A stretch of DNA of 64,000 nt from an uncultured Alphaproteobacteria bacterium (GTDB lineage Bacteria; Pseudomonadota; Alphaproteobacteria; HIMB59). The position numbers were made by a program, and so were the translations under genes. Under the pieces are notes generated by a model, which ran no database searches, was not told the DNA's origin, and saw only the letters and a program-made list of their open reading frames with translations. Shown here one piece after another: positions 9,570-19,519 of the stretch. Where the stretch lies: the NCBI GenBank assembly GCA_902599045.1, contig CACKEA010000004.1, forward strand, positions 92,195 through 156,194, given 5' to 3'. Positions within the stretch are counted from its first letter, which is position 1, and the number at the start of each line of letters is the position of its first letter.

Positions 9570-10874
9570 TTAGTAAGCGGTATCTCTACCTTCGGATTTT
9601 GCGATCTCTCGAGCATTTGGATTAACAGACGGTCTAAAAGGTATTTCAACAATTTCCCCATCAACTGGTTGACCAGGTGTATCACAATATGCATCAGGTA
9701 AATGAAATTTGAATTTGTTCCCAATATCTTTTTTTTCATACGGCACATATCCCATAGCAATATTAGTTTCTAATTCAGGAGAGTACCAAGGAGATGTTAA
9801 GTATCCAACTGGTGTATTACCATCTTCAGAAACTAGCCAAAAATCAGGTGCATATTCATCTATTGGTTTACCACCCAGAGCGAAGCCAACTAACTGATTG
9901 CTGTAAGGCTTTTCTCCAGCTTCCATTTTGGCTCTCATAGCTTCTAAAGCATCTTTACCTATATAATCATCAGTTTTTTTTCTTGGAATTTGATATCCTA
10001 GGTTGCACTGGAATGGGTAAGTCTCTGAGTCAAGATCTTGACCCCAAGATAAAATTCCCGCAGCTATTCTTCTGTGGTGAGCAGGAGCGATTACTTTTAA
10101 ATTATGTTTTTTACCTGCATCTAAAACTGCATACCACATATCATCAGCATATAGTGTTGCATTTTTGAGATAAATCTCATAACCCTTTTCACCTGTAAAT
10201 CCTGTTTGAGAAATTATACAATTTCTTCCTCCTACTTTAGCTTCCATCAAACCATAATATGGAATATCTCTTACCGCTTCACCAACAAGATCTGCCATTA
10301 AATCAACAGACTTAGGTCCTTGTATTTGAACAGGTGCAGCATCTATTTCATCAATAGTAACATTAAATTTTTTATCATGATTGACACCTTGAAGAAAAAA
10401 CATGATATCGGAGTCAGATAAAGAAAACCAAAATTCATCCTCAGCAACTCTTAACAAAATAGGATCATTTAAAACCCCTCCCTTGCTATTACATAAAATA
10501 ACATACTTACCATTCATAACTTCAATTCTTGAAGCATCTCTTGTAATTACATAGTTTGTAAACTTTAGTGCGTCAGGACCTTTGACTCTAATTTGTCTTT
10601 CTACAGCAACATTCCACATGGTTACATGATTTACAAGTGCATCATACTCTACCATTGCACCACCATCCTCAGGCTTTACATATCCTCTAGGATGATACAT
10701 TCGGTTATAAACAGTACATCTCCAACATCCAGCCTCTACTGATAAATGCCAATAGGCAGACTTTCTTACTCTTGTTGATATCAACATTTGTTGTGGTGTT
10801 GGACCAGATTGTCTTAAATTATAAGGGACTTGTCTGTCTGACTGGTCCACTGTGCTTGGTTGTGTTAGCTTCAT
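9570..10874 (-). CDS. DmdA-like aminomethyltransferase (GcvT family)
   Basis: Tetrahydrofolate-dependent methyl- or methylene-transfer protein of 434 residues. The GcvT fold is seen in VTMWNVAVERQIRVKGPDA (about 88-106), ITRDASR, QIQGPKSVDLMADLVG and GFTGEKGYEIYL. The segment HVTMWNVAVERQI is close to what I know of DMSP demethylase DmdA. However, this protein carries about 40 extra N-terminal residues and its neighbours are N-methylglycine genes, so the substrate may be an N- or O-methyl compound instead of DMSP. An SD sequence (GGAGG) lies seven bases before the ATG. It is the last gene of the operon and is followed by a hairpin terminator. Confidence 0.72.
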   Translation of the reverse strand: MKLTQPSTVDQSDRQVPYNLRQSGPTPQQMLISTRVRKSAYWHLSVEAGCWRCTVYNRMYHPRGYVKPEDGGAMVEYDALVNHVTMWNVAVERQIRVKGPDALKFTNYVITRDASRIEVMNGKYVILCNSKGGVLNDPILLRVAEDEFWFSLSDSDIMFFLQGVNHDKKFNVTIDEIDAAPVQIQGPKSVDLMADLVGEAVRDIPYYGLMEAKVGGRNCIISQTGFTGEKGYEIYLKNATLYADDMWYAVLDAGKKHNLKVIAPAHHRRIAAGILSWGQDLDSETYPFQCNLGYQIPRKKTDDYIGKDALEAMRAKMEAGEKPYSNQLVGFALGGKPIDEYAPDFWLVSEDGNTPVGYLTSPWYSPELETNIAMGYVPYEKKDIGNKFKFHLPDAYCDTPGQPVDGEIVEIPFRPSVNPNAREIAKSEGRDTAY

Positions 10875-10952
10875 TTATCCTCCAGTAAAGCTATTGTAGC
10901 AATGGAAAAAAATTAATTTCTTTTTCTGATGTATGCAATCAAAATCGTATGG

Positions 10953-11834
10953 TTAAAAAATTTTTTTGTGGAGGACTATTTTACTATTATCAATTATAAA
11001 TTCACCACTTTGGACAGCATTTAACCATAAACAAGTTTTTTCAAACCCACCAAAAGGAAAACAGTGAAAGCTTTTTAGTGAGTTTTCACCCTGAGCAAAA
11101 TTAGCTAATTCAATAAGCATATCATCATTAGATGTTTTCGTGAGAAGATCAGTCACTTTAGAGGAGTTTTTTTTTAGGAAATTTATTGAATTTCCTACCC
11201 CGCTCATTATTCCAAAGTTTAGTAAGGTCTTAAATGATGCAGGACCAGGGAAACCAACTCTTACTGGTAAATTAATATTTTTAGCCTTTAAATCCTGACA
11301 CCAGTCTATGAAAGGCGAGGCATTAAAAAAAAACTGTGTTACTAACTCTATATTTAAATTTTTATTTTGAGAAAGATCATACTTTTTATTTAAAAAGTTA
11401 TTAATAGTTTCTTGATTTATATCGGGAGATCCCTCAGGATGTCCAGCAACACCAATCTCAGTAAAATCATTATCATTTAGCAAATCAGACTCTAATATTT
11501 CTAGAGAAGAGGAGATAGATCCATTTTGATTACCTCCACCTCCAATAACCAATATTTTTTTACTATCAGTTCTTTTTCTAAGTTCTTTTAAAAAACTTGA
11601 AACGTGTTCCAGGTCTTTCATTGTCCTTGCAGGTAAATGAGTAATGGGAACTAAATTTTGATTAGAAACAAATTCAACTGTTTCTAAAATATCTTTTTCA
11701 GTAGCGTCAGGAAGATAAGTAATATAAACATTATTTTTTTTATCTAGTGGAATTGAATTTAATTTATGTCTTACTTTTGGATTTAGTTCGACTGTAAAAC
11801 CATTTAATAAAGATACGATATTATCTTTGCTCAT
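10953..11834 (-). CDS. Methylenetetrahydrofolate reductase family protein (MetF-like)
   Basis: Predicted 5,10-methylene-THF reductase-type TIM barrel of 293 residues, flavin-dependent. ITHLPARTMKDLEHV matches the segment that in MetF contains the conserved HL-x-AR, GVAGHPEGSPD (about 152-162) is the family's signature, and VRVGFPGPASFKTLL follows near the flavin-binding region. It lies 18 bases behind the dimethylglycine-dehydrogenase-like gene, whose reaction makes 5,10-methylene-THF. It is therefore likely a dedicated paralogue that sets the fate of methyl-derived C1 units; it may not be the housekeeping MetF. Confidence 0.8.
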   Translation of the reverse strand: MSKDNIVSLLNGFTVELNPKVRHKLNSIPLDKKNNVYITYLPDATEKDILETVEFVSNQNLVPITHLPARTMKDLEHVSSFLKELRKRTDSKKILVIGGGGNQNGSISSSLEILESDLLNDNDFTEIGVAGHPEGSPDINQETINNFLNKKYDLSQNKNLNIELVTQFFFNASPFIDWCQDLKAKNINLPVRVGFPGPASFKTLLNFGIMSGVGNSINFLKKNSSKVTDLLTKTSNDDMLIELANFAQGENSLKSFHCFPFGGFEKTCLWLNAVQSGEFIIDNSKIVLHKKIF

Positions 11835-11852
11835 AATTTTAAACTATAACAA

Positions 11853-14327
11853 TTATGACTTTAATCTATTATTTTCTGGGTCTAACAAAGGCTCTTGAGT
11901 TACTTTTAATGGATATCTTTTTCCAAAATATTCTAATTCTAAAGCTGTCCCATTTTCTGATAACTCTGACGGGAGGTAGCCGTAAACAATATGTTTATCT
12001 ACAAAATATCCATAATTAGTGCTTGTAACATAACCAACAGCCTTGCCGTTACTGTAAATAGGTTCTGTGCCTAAAGCCATACCCTCAGGGTCTTCTAAAA
12101 TCATACAAGTTAATTTTTTTTGAACTGGTTTTTCCTTAATTTTTTGTAAAGCAGACTTACCAATAAAGTCGTCATCTTTCTTTAACTTAACAGTGAAACC
12201 TAAACCAGACTCATAGGGATTATAATTTGTGTGAATATCTGAGCCAAGTGATCTATATCCTTTTTCTAATCTAAGAGACTCAAAGGCACCAGCTCCTGAG
12301 CAAATCATATTAAATTCTCTTGAGGTTTCTCTGAGTTCATCCCATAAAGTTAAACCATATTCTGTAGGAGTGTAAATCTCCCATCCCAACTCACCTATAT
12401 AAGATATTCTTACCGCTACGCATGGAACGTTACTAATTGAAATCCTTTTTATACTAAAAAATGGGAAACCTTCATTTGAGACATCGTCATCATCACAAAG
12501 TTTTTGAAGAGCTAATCTAGAATTTGGACCCCACAAACCAATACCTGCATAAGCGGAAGTCCAATCAATGATTTGAACACTTCCATCATTAGGAGCATTA
12601 GAGCGAAGCCAATTAATATCAATCATACCATTTCCCGCTCCTGCTAGAACCCAAAATTTGTTTTCTTCTAATCGACTTATAGTAAGATCACTTTTAATTC
12701 CACCATACATATTGGAGATAACGCTATAGACAACTTTTCCAACAGGAACATCAATATTATTTGTACACACTTTTTGAAGTAACTTTAAGGCACCTTTACC
12801 ACTTACTTCAATCTTTACAAAACCAGTGATATCAAATTGAGCACCTGTTTGTCTTGTAACTAAATGTTCTGCTGCTTGAATTGGGGACCAATATTTTGCC
12901 GCCCAACCAGTTCGATTAGGAAAGTTTTTTCCTTTCATTAAATCAGCATTAGCCTCATACCATTGCGGACGCTCCCATCCCATAGTTTCAAAAAAATAAG
13001 CTTTTTGGCCTTCTAATCTATTATAAAAAGGACTTCTCCTAAGTGGTCTTGGTTGCTCCATTTGTTGTAAGGGATGAATGATGTCGTAAACCTCTTTGTA
13101 ATTTTGTTTTCCTCGTGCTCGCAAGTATTTTCTGACGTGATGGTGCTTATGGAAACGATTTATATCACCTTGACGAACGTCAAGTTCAGGTTCGCCATTG
13201 ACAATCCATTCTGCCATTGCCTTTCCAACGCCGCCACTATGCGTAATCCAAACAGCATTTGCCGTCCACAAACCTTTTACTGAGGTTTCTCCCATCAAAG
13301 GATTACCATCTGTCGTAAATGAAAACATCCCATTAATCTTTTTAGTTAATTTTTTCTCAGCAAATTTAGGAAATAGCCAATTAGACTCTTTGTGCGCCCC
13401 AGCAAAATCATCAGGTCTGAAATCTACTAAAGAGGGCATCTCCTCTGCCTCTTCAGGTTTTTTTATATCTTCAGATTCTAAAATTCTTGGCTCATGTCTA
13501 TAATTTCCAATTACATAAGAGTCATTCCATTGCCTGAAATAGAGACTGTAATCTTGGTGACGAACTAAGGCATGATCTACCAATGCTTCCTTGTGGTCAG
13601 CCTGATATTCTTTTAATTCTTCAAAAGGCTCAAGCCAAACCATTTGATGTTCACATGGTACCAGAGGTAAAGAGATATTTGCGAGTCTTCCCATTTTGGG
13701 CGCCCAAATTCCTGTTGAGACTAAAACAATATCGGCATCATAATCCCCATTTGAAGTCTGCACTCCTCGAATTTGATTATTAGAAATCTTAAAACCTTTA
13801 ACAGCTGTATCACCTATAAATTCTCCAGCTTTTAAATCTGTTACATATTTTGCCATTGCTTTTACAGCTCTAACTGGTGCTGCAAGACCATCAGTAGGCA
13901 CATAATATCCACCATGAATTTTTTCAGGATCAATATAAGGACTCATTTTTAAAACTTCATCTGGCGAAATAATTTTAGCATCTTGAAGTCCATAACTATG
14001 TGCAATTCCAAGTTTTCTATATAAGTCCTCATGCCTCTCTTTAGATTTAGAGACCTCAATTCCTCCGACAGTGTGATAACAAGGTTTTCCATCAAAAGTT
14101 AGAGATCTCAAAAGTTCAACAGTATACTGAGCAAATTTGCACATCATTCTAGATGGGTTAGTTTGAAATACACCACCTGGAGCATGACTAGTAGAACCTC
14201 CGGTTTCAAATAAAGGACCTTGATCAAGAATTACCATATCTTTCCAACCTAGTTGGGCTAAATGATATGCAGTGCTCGCACCAACTATCCCACTTCCAAC
14301 AATAATAATACTAGATTTTTTTGTCAT
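11853..14327 (-). CDS. Dimethylglycine dehydrogenase family protein (FAD oxidoreductase + GcvT)
   Basis: Flavoenzyme that probably oxidises an N-methyl group of dimethylglycine or sarcosine and passes the formaldehyde equivalent to THF. At 824 residues it matches the family. The N-terminal DAO-type FAD domain has IIIVGSGIVGASTAYHL (7-23). His48 in STSHAPGG is at the position of the covalent FAD-linked histidine of mammalian DMGDH; this alignment is my inference. The C-terminal half (about 420-824) is a GcvT-like folate-binding module with YIGELGWEIYTP. It sits 63 bases after soxG in the same orientation, completing a betaine-demethylation route whose first step is not in the window. Confidence 0.85.
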   Translation of the reverse strand: MTKKSSIIIVGSGIVGASTAYHLAQLGWKDMVILDQGPLFETGGSTSHAPGGVFQTNPSRMMCKFAQYTVELLRSLTFDGKPCYHTVGGIEVSKSKERHEDLYRKLGIAHSYGLQDAKIISPDEVLKMSPYIDPEKIHGGYYVPTDGLAAPVRAVKAMAKYVTDLKAGEFIGDTAVKGFKISNNQIRGVQTSNGDYDADIVLVSTGIWAPKMGRLANISLPLVPCEHQMVWLEPFEELKEYQADHKEALVDHALVRHQDYSLYFRQWNDSYVIGNYRHEPRILESEDIKKPEEAEEMPSLVDFRPDDFAGAHKESNWLFPKFAEKKLTKKINGMFSFTTDGNPLMGETSVKGLWTANAVWITHSGGVGKAMAEWIVNGEPELDVRQGDINRFHKHHHVRKYLRARGKQNYKEVYDIIHPLQQMEQPRPLRRSPFYNRLEGQKAYFFETMGWERPQWYEANADLMKGKNFPNRTGWAAKYWSPIQAAEHLVTRQTGAQFDITGFVKIEVSGKGALKLLQKVCTNNIDVPVGKVVYSVISNMYGGIKSDLTISRLEENKFWVLAGAGNGMIDINWLRSNAPNDGSVQIIDWTSAYAGIGLWGPNSRLALQKLCDDDDVSNEGFPFFSIKRISISNVPCVAVRISYIGELGWEIYTPTEYGLTLWDELRETSREFNMICSGAGAFESLRLEKGYRSLGSDIHTNYNPYESGLGFTVKLKKDDDFIGKSALQKIKEKPVQKKLTCMILEDPEGMALGTEPIYSNGKAVGYVTSTNYGYFVDKHIVYGYLPSELSENGTALELEYFGKRYPLKVTQEPLLDPENNRLKS

Positions 14328-14390
14328 CTTTATCCTTAGTACTTATCTAAACTAATCAGTTCCAAAATTTGATGTCAATATGAAAAAAAG

Positions 14391-14912
14391 TTACAGATTA
14401 ACCGCGTCAATTAGACGATCTTCTAGGTAATCACTAAATGATCTACCACAGCTTAAAAGTATTACGTTATCTAAATTAAAAATGGAACAATCAATTCTAG
14501 CCAATAAAGTTTGAGCAGCTGTAAGAGGTTTAAAGGATTTTTCACGAAAATCAAAATGTGTGAGTTTATTTAATATCATAGTAGCATTATCGCCACCAAC
14601 TTGAAAAAATATTTGTGAGTCTGTCAGGTTAGTTGCCAAAATTGAACTAGATTTATTAAAAGTATCACAGAGTTTGTGAAATTTTTTTTGTTCAATATCT
14701 TTCTTAAAAACTAAATTCCATTGATCAAAAGACATTTTAGCGAAAATAAAATTATCATTGGTAACTATTCTCAAATTATCAGAGGGGGGAAGGAGTTTTA
14801 ATGCCTTGTTCACAACACCGTTGAACTCTGAGTTACCAGAACTTCTTAAAACAATTTGTTGTGAGATAATTTTTTTAATTTCAATACCATTTGATCGAAT
14901 TACATCCTTCAT
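14391..14912 (-). CDS. soxG: Sarcosine oxidase gamma subunit
   Basis: Gamma subunit of heterotetrameric sarcosine oxidase, 173 residues. It packs on the alpha subunit and resembles a fragment of the GcvT fold. Recognisable parts are FFQVGGDNATMILNKLTHFDF and TLLARIDCSIFNLD. The start codon overlaps the soxA stop by four bases (ATGA), the usual arrangement in the soxBDAG operon. Identity rests mostly on position and length because this subunit is the least conserved of the four. Confidence 0.9.
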   Translation of the reverse strand: MKDVIRSNGIEIKKIISQQIVLRSSGNSEFNGVVNKALKLLPPSDNLRIVTNDNFIFAKMSFDQWNLVFKKDIEQKKFHKLCDTFNKSSSILATNLTDSQIFFQVGGDNATMILNKLTHFDFREKSFKPLTAAQTLLARIDCSIFNLDNVILLSCGRSFSDYLEDRLIDAVNL

Positions 14913-17887
14913 GAAGCTAGCTTTGTATTTTCTTTATCATAAAAAATTGGTTCAACTATCTCAACTTCTATTGTTTTCAATTCAGGAGTTGATGCAAATG
15001 CTTTAGTTCCAATAAGTGACTGACCATTTTTGATAACAGCTAGAGCAAAGTTATGTCCTAAAGTAGGGCTTTGATAACATGATGTTATATGTCCTAGCAT
15101 TGGAGTTGGAGTTTTTATTTCTTTATCTAAAATGATGTGTTGACCTTCTTCTAACTTCTCATTCTTGTTAGTTGGTAAAATTCCTACGAGCTGCTTTCTG
15201 TCTTTTCTAACTGTATCAGAACGGATTAAAGATCGTTTTCCTAAAAAATCTTTTTTTGATTTTCCAATTATCCAATCTAAACCTAAATCAAGAGGTGTAA
15301 TTGATCCGTCCGTATCTTGACCAACTATGATGTATCCTTTTTCAGCTCTTAAAAGGTGCATGGTCTCAGTACCATAAGGCATCAAACCAAATTCCTTTCC
15401 AAAACTTATTATTTTTTCCCATATTTTTACAGCTTGATTTGAAGGTACATATATCTCATAACCCATTTCTCCAGTAAAACTAGCTCTTAGAATTCTTATG
15501 GGAGTGTCTTCATATTCATGAAATTGAAATGTCATGAATGGGAAAGCTTCATTACTAAAATTAACCTCTGGAAAAACTTTCTCGATTATATTTCTTGTTT
15601 TTGGACCACTGATATTAAATGTAGCATACTGCTCAGTTATAGAATTCATATAGACATTTAAGTTGGGCCATTCAGTTTGAGCATACTCTTCCATACATCC
15701 TAAAACAGTTGCTGCGCCTCCAGTAGTAGTAGTTGCTATAAAATGCTCATCTGAGATTTTACAAATAATACCATCATCTTTTACCATACCATCCTCTCCT
15801 AACATCAGGGCATATCTTGAGGTGCCAGGTTTCATTTTGGAGAAACTATTTGTATATATTAAATTCATGAAAGCTAATGCATCCTTACCTTTAATCTCAA
15901 TTTTTCCTAGAGTGCTACCATCCAAGACCCCAGCATTTTCTCTGACATTTTTACTTTCTCGTTGAACGGCTTCGTCCATAGTTTCATCTTTATTTATTGG
16001 AAAATACCAAGGTCTTTTCCATTGACCAACATCCTCAAAAACAGCACCATTAGTTATATGCCAATTATGTATCGGTGATTTTCTCTCTGGGTCGTAATAT
16101 TCATATGAATTTCTTCCTGCTATCGCAGCAAAACTCAAAGGAGCATAGGGAGGTCTGTAAATTGTTGTTCCTACTTCATTAACTTTCTTATCGAGTAAAT
16201 CAGAAACTATACCCAAAGCATTTATACTACTTATTTTACCTTGGTCCGTTCCCATGCTGTTAGTGGTGTATCTTTTGAGATGTTCAATTCTATCAAAACC
16301 CTCTGAGATAGCTTGTCTTATATCTTTTGTGGTGACATCATTTTGTAAATCTATAAATGATTTTGACCAAATAGTTTGTTTTTGTGGTAAAACTTCCCAC
16401 AATTTTTCAATTTTAAATTTGTGACTTGTATTTAGTTCTAGTTTAATTTGGACAGGTTTAATGCCAAATATAACTAATTTTTCATTAATTTCCTTATTAA
16501 TGGCATTAAAGTCAAATTGCCCAGAAGCTGAGCCAAGTGTTATTGTGGGTTGAAAAGCTTGAGCGGGCTTGTAGGTTAAATCTTTTTCATCCCAATCTAA
16601 TAAGCCTTTGGACTGAGTAAACAAGTGAACATCTGGATTGATACCACCAGACAAACATAAAAAATCTGTTTTAATTTCATTAACTCCCCCTGAACTATCT
16701 TCAACTAATATTTTTTGTAATTTTTTATTTCCGTATGCCCCTTTAATTTGAGAATTAGTATATAAAGGAATGTCATTTTTTCTTATTAAATCAAACAAGT
16801 CTGGTTCGATATTTTCGCCTGAGCGTGAGTCGATGTAAGCTTTTGGCTTAAAGCCCTTTTTGATAAGGCTAAATACTAGACTTTCGGAATTAGAGTTATT
16901 GCTAAAAACAACAGTTTCTTTTGAGGGTATTACCCCATATCTACACATATATTTTTCAAATGATGAGCACAACATAATGCCTGGTAGGTCATTATTTTGA
17001 AAAGATAAAAATCTTTCTATATGACCGTTGCATAAAATAACTTGGTCAGTTCTAATTTTATGAAGAGTGCTATTAACTTTATCTTTCAAAGGTCGAGATC
17101 CAACAAATTTATCTTCAACAGCAATTAGATGATTAATATAATTGTACGTTGTCACTAAAGTATTTTTTAATATTTTTATATTTTTAGAGTTTTCGATTTC
17201 TTTAACAGTTTCACTAATCCAGTCCATTGGTGTTTGATTATTCACACTTAGAACTTTATTAGAGTTATTCAAAATACCACCCAGTTGATCGTCAAAATCA
17301 ATAAGAAGAACACTATATTTTGTATCGATTAAACTCTTTGCAGCAATAAGCCCATTCAAACCTCCACCAACAATAGTTATGTCAACATTATGATGAAGAT
17401 GAGTACTAACGGCTTTAAATTCTTTTGGGGGCTTGCCAAGACCCGCGGCTTTTCTAATAATAGGCTCATAAATTTTTTTCCAAAAATTTTTATGAGGACC
17501 CATAAACGTCTTGTAATAAAAACCTGCTGGAAAAACTGGTGAAAATATATTGTTTATACTTCCAATATCTGTCTCTAACGAAGGCCATCTATTTTGACTT
17601 TCGATTTCCATGCCCTCATAAATCTTTTTTATGGTAGCTCTTGTATTTGGCTCCGAATATTCACTAATTATTTGTACTAAAGCATTTGGCTCTTCTATAC
17701 CGCAAGTATAAAAACCACGAGGTCTATGATATTTAAAACTTCTTCCGATTAACTTTAAGTTATTTCTAAGTAAAGCTGAGGCTATAGTATCACCTTTGTA
17801 ACCGTAATATTTTACACCATCAAATTTAAATCCTATTTTTTGATGAAATTGGATAAACTTATTATCTGTTAAATTCAAATCACTCAT
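14909..17887 (-). CDS. soxA: Sarcosine oxidase alpha subunit
   Basis: Large subunit (992 residues) of the enzyme converting sarcosine, O2 and THF to glycine, H2O2 and 5,10-methylene-THF. Domain order: an N-terminal 2Fe-2S-ferredoxin-like fold (RSFKYHRPRGFYTCGIEEPN), a pyridine-nucleotide/FAD-type Rossmann region (VDITIVGGGLNGLIAAKSL, about 167-185), a middle SoxA linker region, and a C-terminal GcvT folate-binding half from about residue 610 (GSTLGKIEIKGKDALAFM; FTGEMGYEIYVP). The ATG overlaps the soxD stop by four bases and the TGA overlaps soxG by four, so all subunits are translationally coupled. Confidence 0.96.
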   Translation of the reverse strand: MSDLNLTDNKFIQFHQKIGFKFDGVKYYGYKGDTIASALLRNNLKLIGRSFKYHRPRGFYTCGIEEPNALVQIISEYSEPNTRATIKKIYEGMEIESQNRWPSLETDIGSINNIFSPVFPAGFYYKTFMGPHKNFWKKIYEPIIRKAAGLGKPPKEFKAVSTHLHHNVDITIVGGGLNGLIAAKSLIDTKYSVLLIDFDDQLGGILNNSNKVLSVNNQTPMDWISETVKEIENSKNIKILKNTLVTTYNYINHLIAVEDKFVGSRPLKDKVNSTLHKIRTDQVILCNGHIERFLSFQNNDLPGIMLCSSFEKYMCRYGVIPSKETVVFSNNSNSESLVFSLIKKGFKPKAYIDSRSGENIEPDLFDLIRKNDIPLYTNSQIKGAYGNKKLQKILVEDSSGGVNEIKTDFLCLSGGINPDVHLFTQSKGLLDWDEKDLTYKPAQAFQPTITLGSASGQFDFNAINKEINEKLVIFGIKPVQIKLELNTSHKFKIEKLWEVLPQKQTIWSKSFIDLQNDVTTKDIRQAISEGFDRIEHLKRYTTNSMGTDQGKISSINALGIVSDLLDKKVNEVGTTIYRPPYAPLSFAAIAGRNSYEYYDPERKSPIHNWHITNGAVFEDVGQWKRPWYFPINKDETMDEAVQRESKNVRENAGVLDGSTLGKIEIKGKDALAFMNLIYTNSFSKMKPGTSRYALMLGEDGMVKDDGIICKISDEHFIATTTTGGAATVLGCMEEYAQTEWPNLNVYMNSITEQYATFNISGPKTRNIIEKVFPEVNFSNEAFPFMTFQFHEYEDTPIRILRASFTGEMGYEIYVPSNQAVKIWEKIISFGKEFGLMPYGTETMHLLRAEKGYIIVGQDTDGSITPLDLGLDWIIGKSKKDFLGKRSLIRSDTVRKDRKQLVGILPTNKNEKLEEGQHIILDKEIKTPTPMLGHITSCYQSPTLGHNFALAVIKNGQSLIGTKAFASTPELKTIEVEIVEPIFYDKENTKLAS

Positions 17888-18234
17888 TTTTTAACTGTAA
17901 AATTACCTGATCCTAAATTTGGTTCTCCTGAAGGAGTTTTTACATTATTTTTAAAACTATCTAGCTTTGGTCTTTCTTCATCAATTTTATATATTTTTAA
18001 AATTTCATCGGTAGATGTATCTCTTACACAATTAAACCATTTTCGGCATCCATGGGAATGCACCCATCTTTCATAAAAAATTCCTTTTGGATTTGCTCTG
18101 ATAAAAACATATTCGCCCCATTCTCGATCTCCAATGTCAGCAGATCCATCGGGCCGCTTAACATGAGCTTCACCACCGTTAGAAAATTCTGATTGGTCTC
18201 TTGGACCGCAGTACGGACAGTCGATAATAAGCAT
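17884..18234 (-). CDS. soxD: Sarcosine oxidase delta subunit, zinc-binding
   Basis: Small 116-residue delta subunit of sarcosine oxidase. It shows the zinc ligands known from characterised delta subunits: Cys6 and Cys9 in DCPYCGPRDQSEF, and His59 and Cys63 in WVHSHGCRKWFN. The protein lies six bases after soxB and overlaps soxA by four bases. The C-terminal tail after residue 85 is somewhat longer and more charged than in typical homologues. Confidence 0.95.
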   Translation of the reverse strand: MLIIDCPYCGPRDQSEFSNGGEAHVKRPDGSADIGDREWGEYVFIRANPKGIFYERWVHSHGCRKWFNCVRDTSTDEILKIYKIDEERPKLDSFKNNVKTPSGEPNLGSGNFTVKK

Positions 18235-18240
18235 GTTGAA

Positions 18241-19491
18241 TTAATGGGCTACTGCTGCAGCCCCATGTTCATCAACTAGTTTTCCGCTTGCAAATCTATC
18301 TAAATTAAAAGCACTATTTATTTGATGGGCCTCATTTTTAGCAATCGTATGCGCAAAGACATTAGCACTTCCAGGTGTCGCTTTAAAACCACCTGTGCCC
18401 CAACCACAATTAAAAAATAATCCCTCAACATCACATTTACTAATTATAGGACTGGCATCAGGACAAATATCGACAATTCCTCCCCATTGACGAAGCATTT
18501 TCATTTTTCCAAATACAGGGTAAAGCTCGACCATAGCTCTCACAGTCTCCTCTATAATATTAAAACCACCACGCTGTGTGAAGGAATTATAGCTGTCTGT
18601 TCCTGCGCCTATTACAAGTTCACCCTTATCAGACTGGCTTACATAAGCATGAACAGCAGATGACATTACAACAGTATCAATAATTGGTTTTATTGGCTCA
18701 GAAACTAAAGCTTGTAGAGGTTTGCTTTGTAGTGGAAGTCTGATACCCGCAGTCTCAGCAAGAACACCTGTATGTCCCGATGCAACTACACCAACTTTAT
18801 TGGCTCGAATAAAACCTTTAGATGTTTCCACACCCTCTATTTTTCCATTTTTAGTTTTAATTTGATGCGCCTCACAGTTTTGAATTATATCTACACCCAT
18901 TTCATCTGCACGCATAGCAAATCCCCAAGCAACAGCATCATGTCGAGCAGTCCCACCTCTTGGTTGGTAAGAGGCACCAAGAACAGGATAGCGAAGATTG
19001 TCGGTATTCATGATAGGAACCTTTTTTTGAATTTCCTCTTTAGAGAGCCAAAGCGAGTCTATGCCATTTAAATTATTTGCACTTACTCTTCTTTTAATTT
19101 CTTTTATATCGTGTTCGTTGTGAGCAAGGTTCATCACACCTCGTTGACTAAACATAACATTATAATTTAATTCAGTTGATAAATTTTCCCAAAGTTTAAG
19201 AGAATGCTCATACAGGTGAGCACTGTCATCCCACAAATAATTTGATCTTATGATAGTTGTATTTCTTCCAGTATTACCTCCACCAAGCCAACCTTTTTCA
19301 ATTACAGCAATATTTTTTAAACCATGTTCTTTAGCTAAATAGTAGGCAGTACCAAGACCGTGACCACCACCACCAATTATGATAACATCATAAAACTCTC
19401 TTGGTTCTGGACTTCGCCACATTTTCGGCCAATCCTTATGACCCTTTAAAGCATTTTTGGCGATACTAAATATTGAATATTTTTTTTTCAC
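18241..19491 (-). CDS. soxB: Sarcosine oxidase beta subunit
   Basis: Catalytic beta subunit (416 residues) carrying FAD and FMN. The N terminus [26 protein letters not shown] matches the family's usual start, supporting the GTG start codon at 19491. The FAD-binding glycines are at [17 protein letters not shown] (36-52). His184 in ARHDAVAWG corresponds by motif to the histidine that binds FMN covalently in known enzymes (inference). First gene of soxBDAG. It begins 28 bases after the dioxygenase gene with no obvious promoter between, so it probably belongs to the longer transcript. Confidence 0.96.
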   Translation of the reverse strand: MKKKYSIFSIAKNALKGHKDWPKMWRSPEPREFYDVIIIGGGGHGLGTAYYLAKEHGLKNIAVIEKGWLGGGNTGRNTTIIRSNYLWDDSAHLYEHSLKLWENLSTELNYNVMFSQRGVMNLAHNEHDIKEIKRRVSANNLNGIDSLWLSKEEIQKKVPIMNTDNLRYPVLGASYQPRGGTARHDAVAWGFAMRADEMGVDIIQNCEAHQIKTKNGKIEGVETSKGFIRANKVGVVASGHTGVLAETAGIRLPLQSKPLQALVSEPIKPIIDTVVMSSAVHAYVSQSDKGELVIGAGTDSYNSFTQRGGFNIIEETVRAMVELYPVFGKMKMLRQWGGIVDICPDASPIISKCDVEGLFFNCGWGTGGFKATPGSANVFAHTIAKNEAHQINSAFNLDRFASGKLVDEHGAAAVAH

Positions 19492-19519
19492 CTAAGCAAA
19501 TTAGCAAAAAAATTTTTAC

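Noticed and set aside
10875..10952. Possible riboswitch or other leader RNA before the DmdA-like gene
   Set aside because: Only 78 bases inside an operon, with no glycine- or SAM-riboswitch-like conserved pieces.
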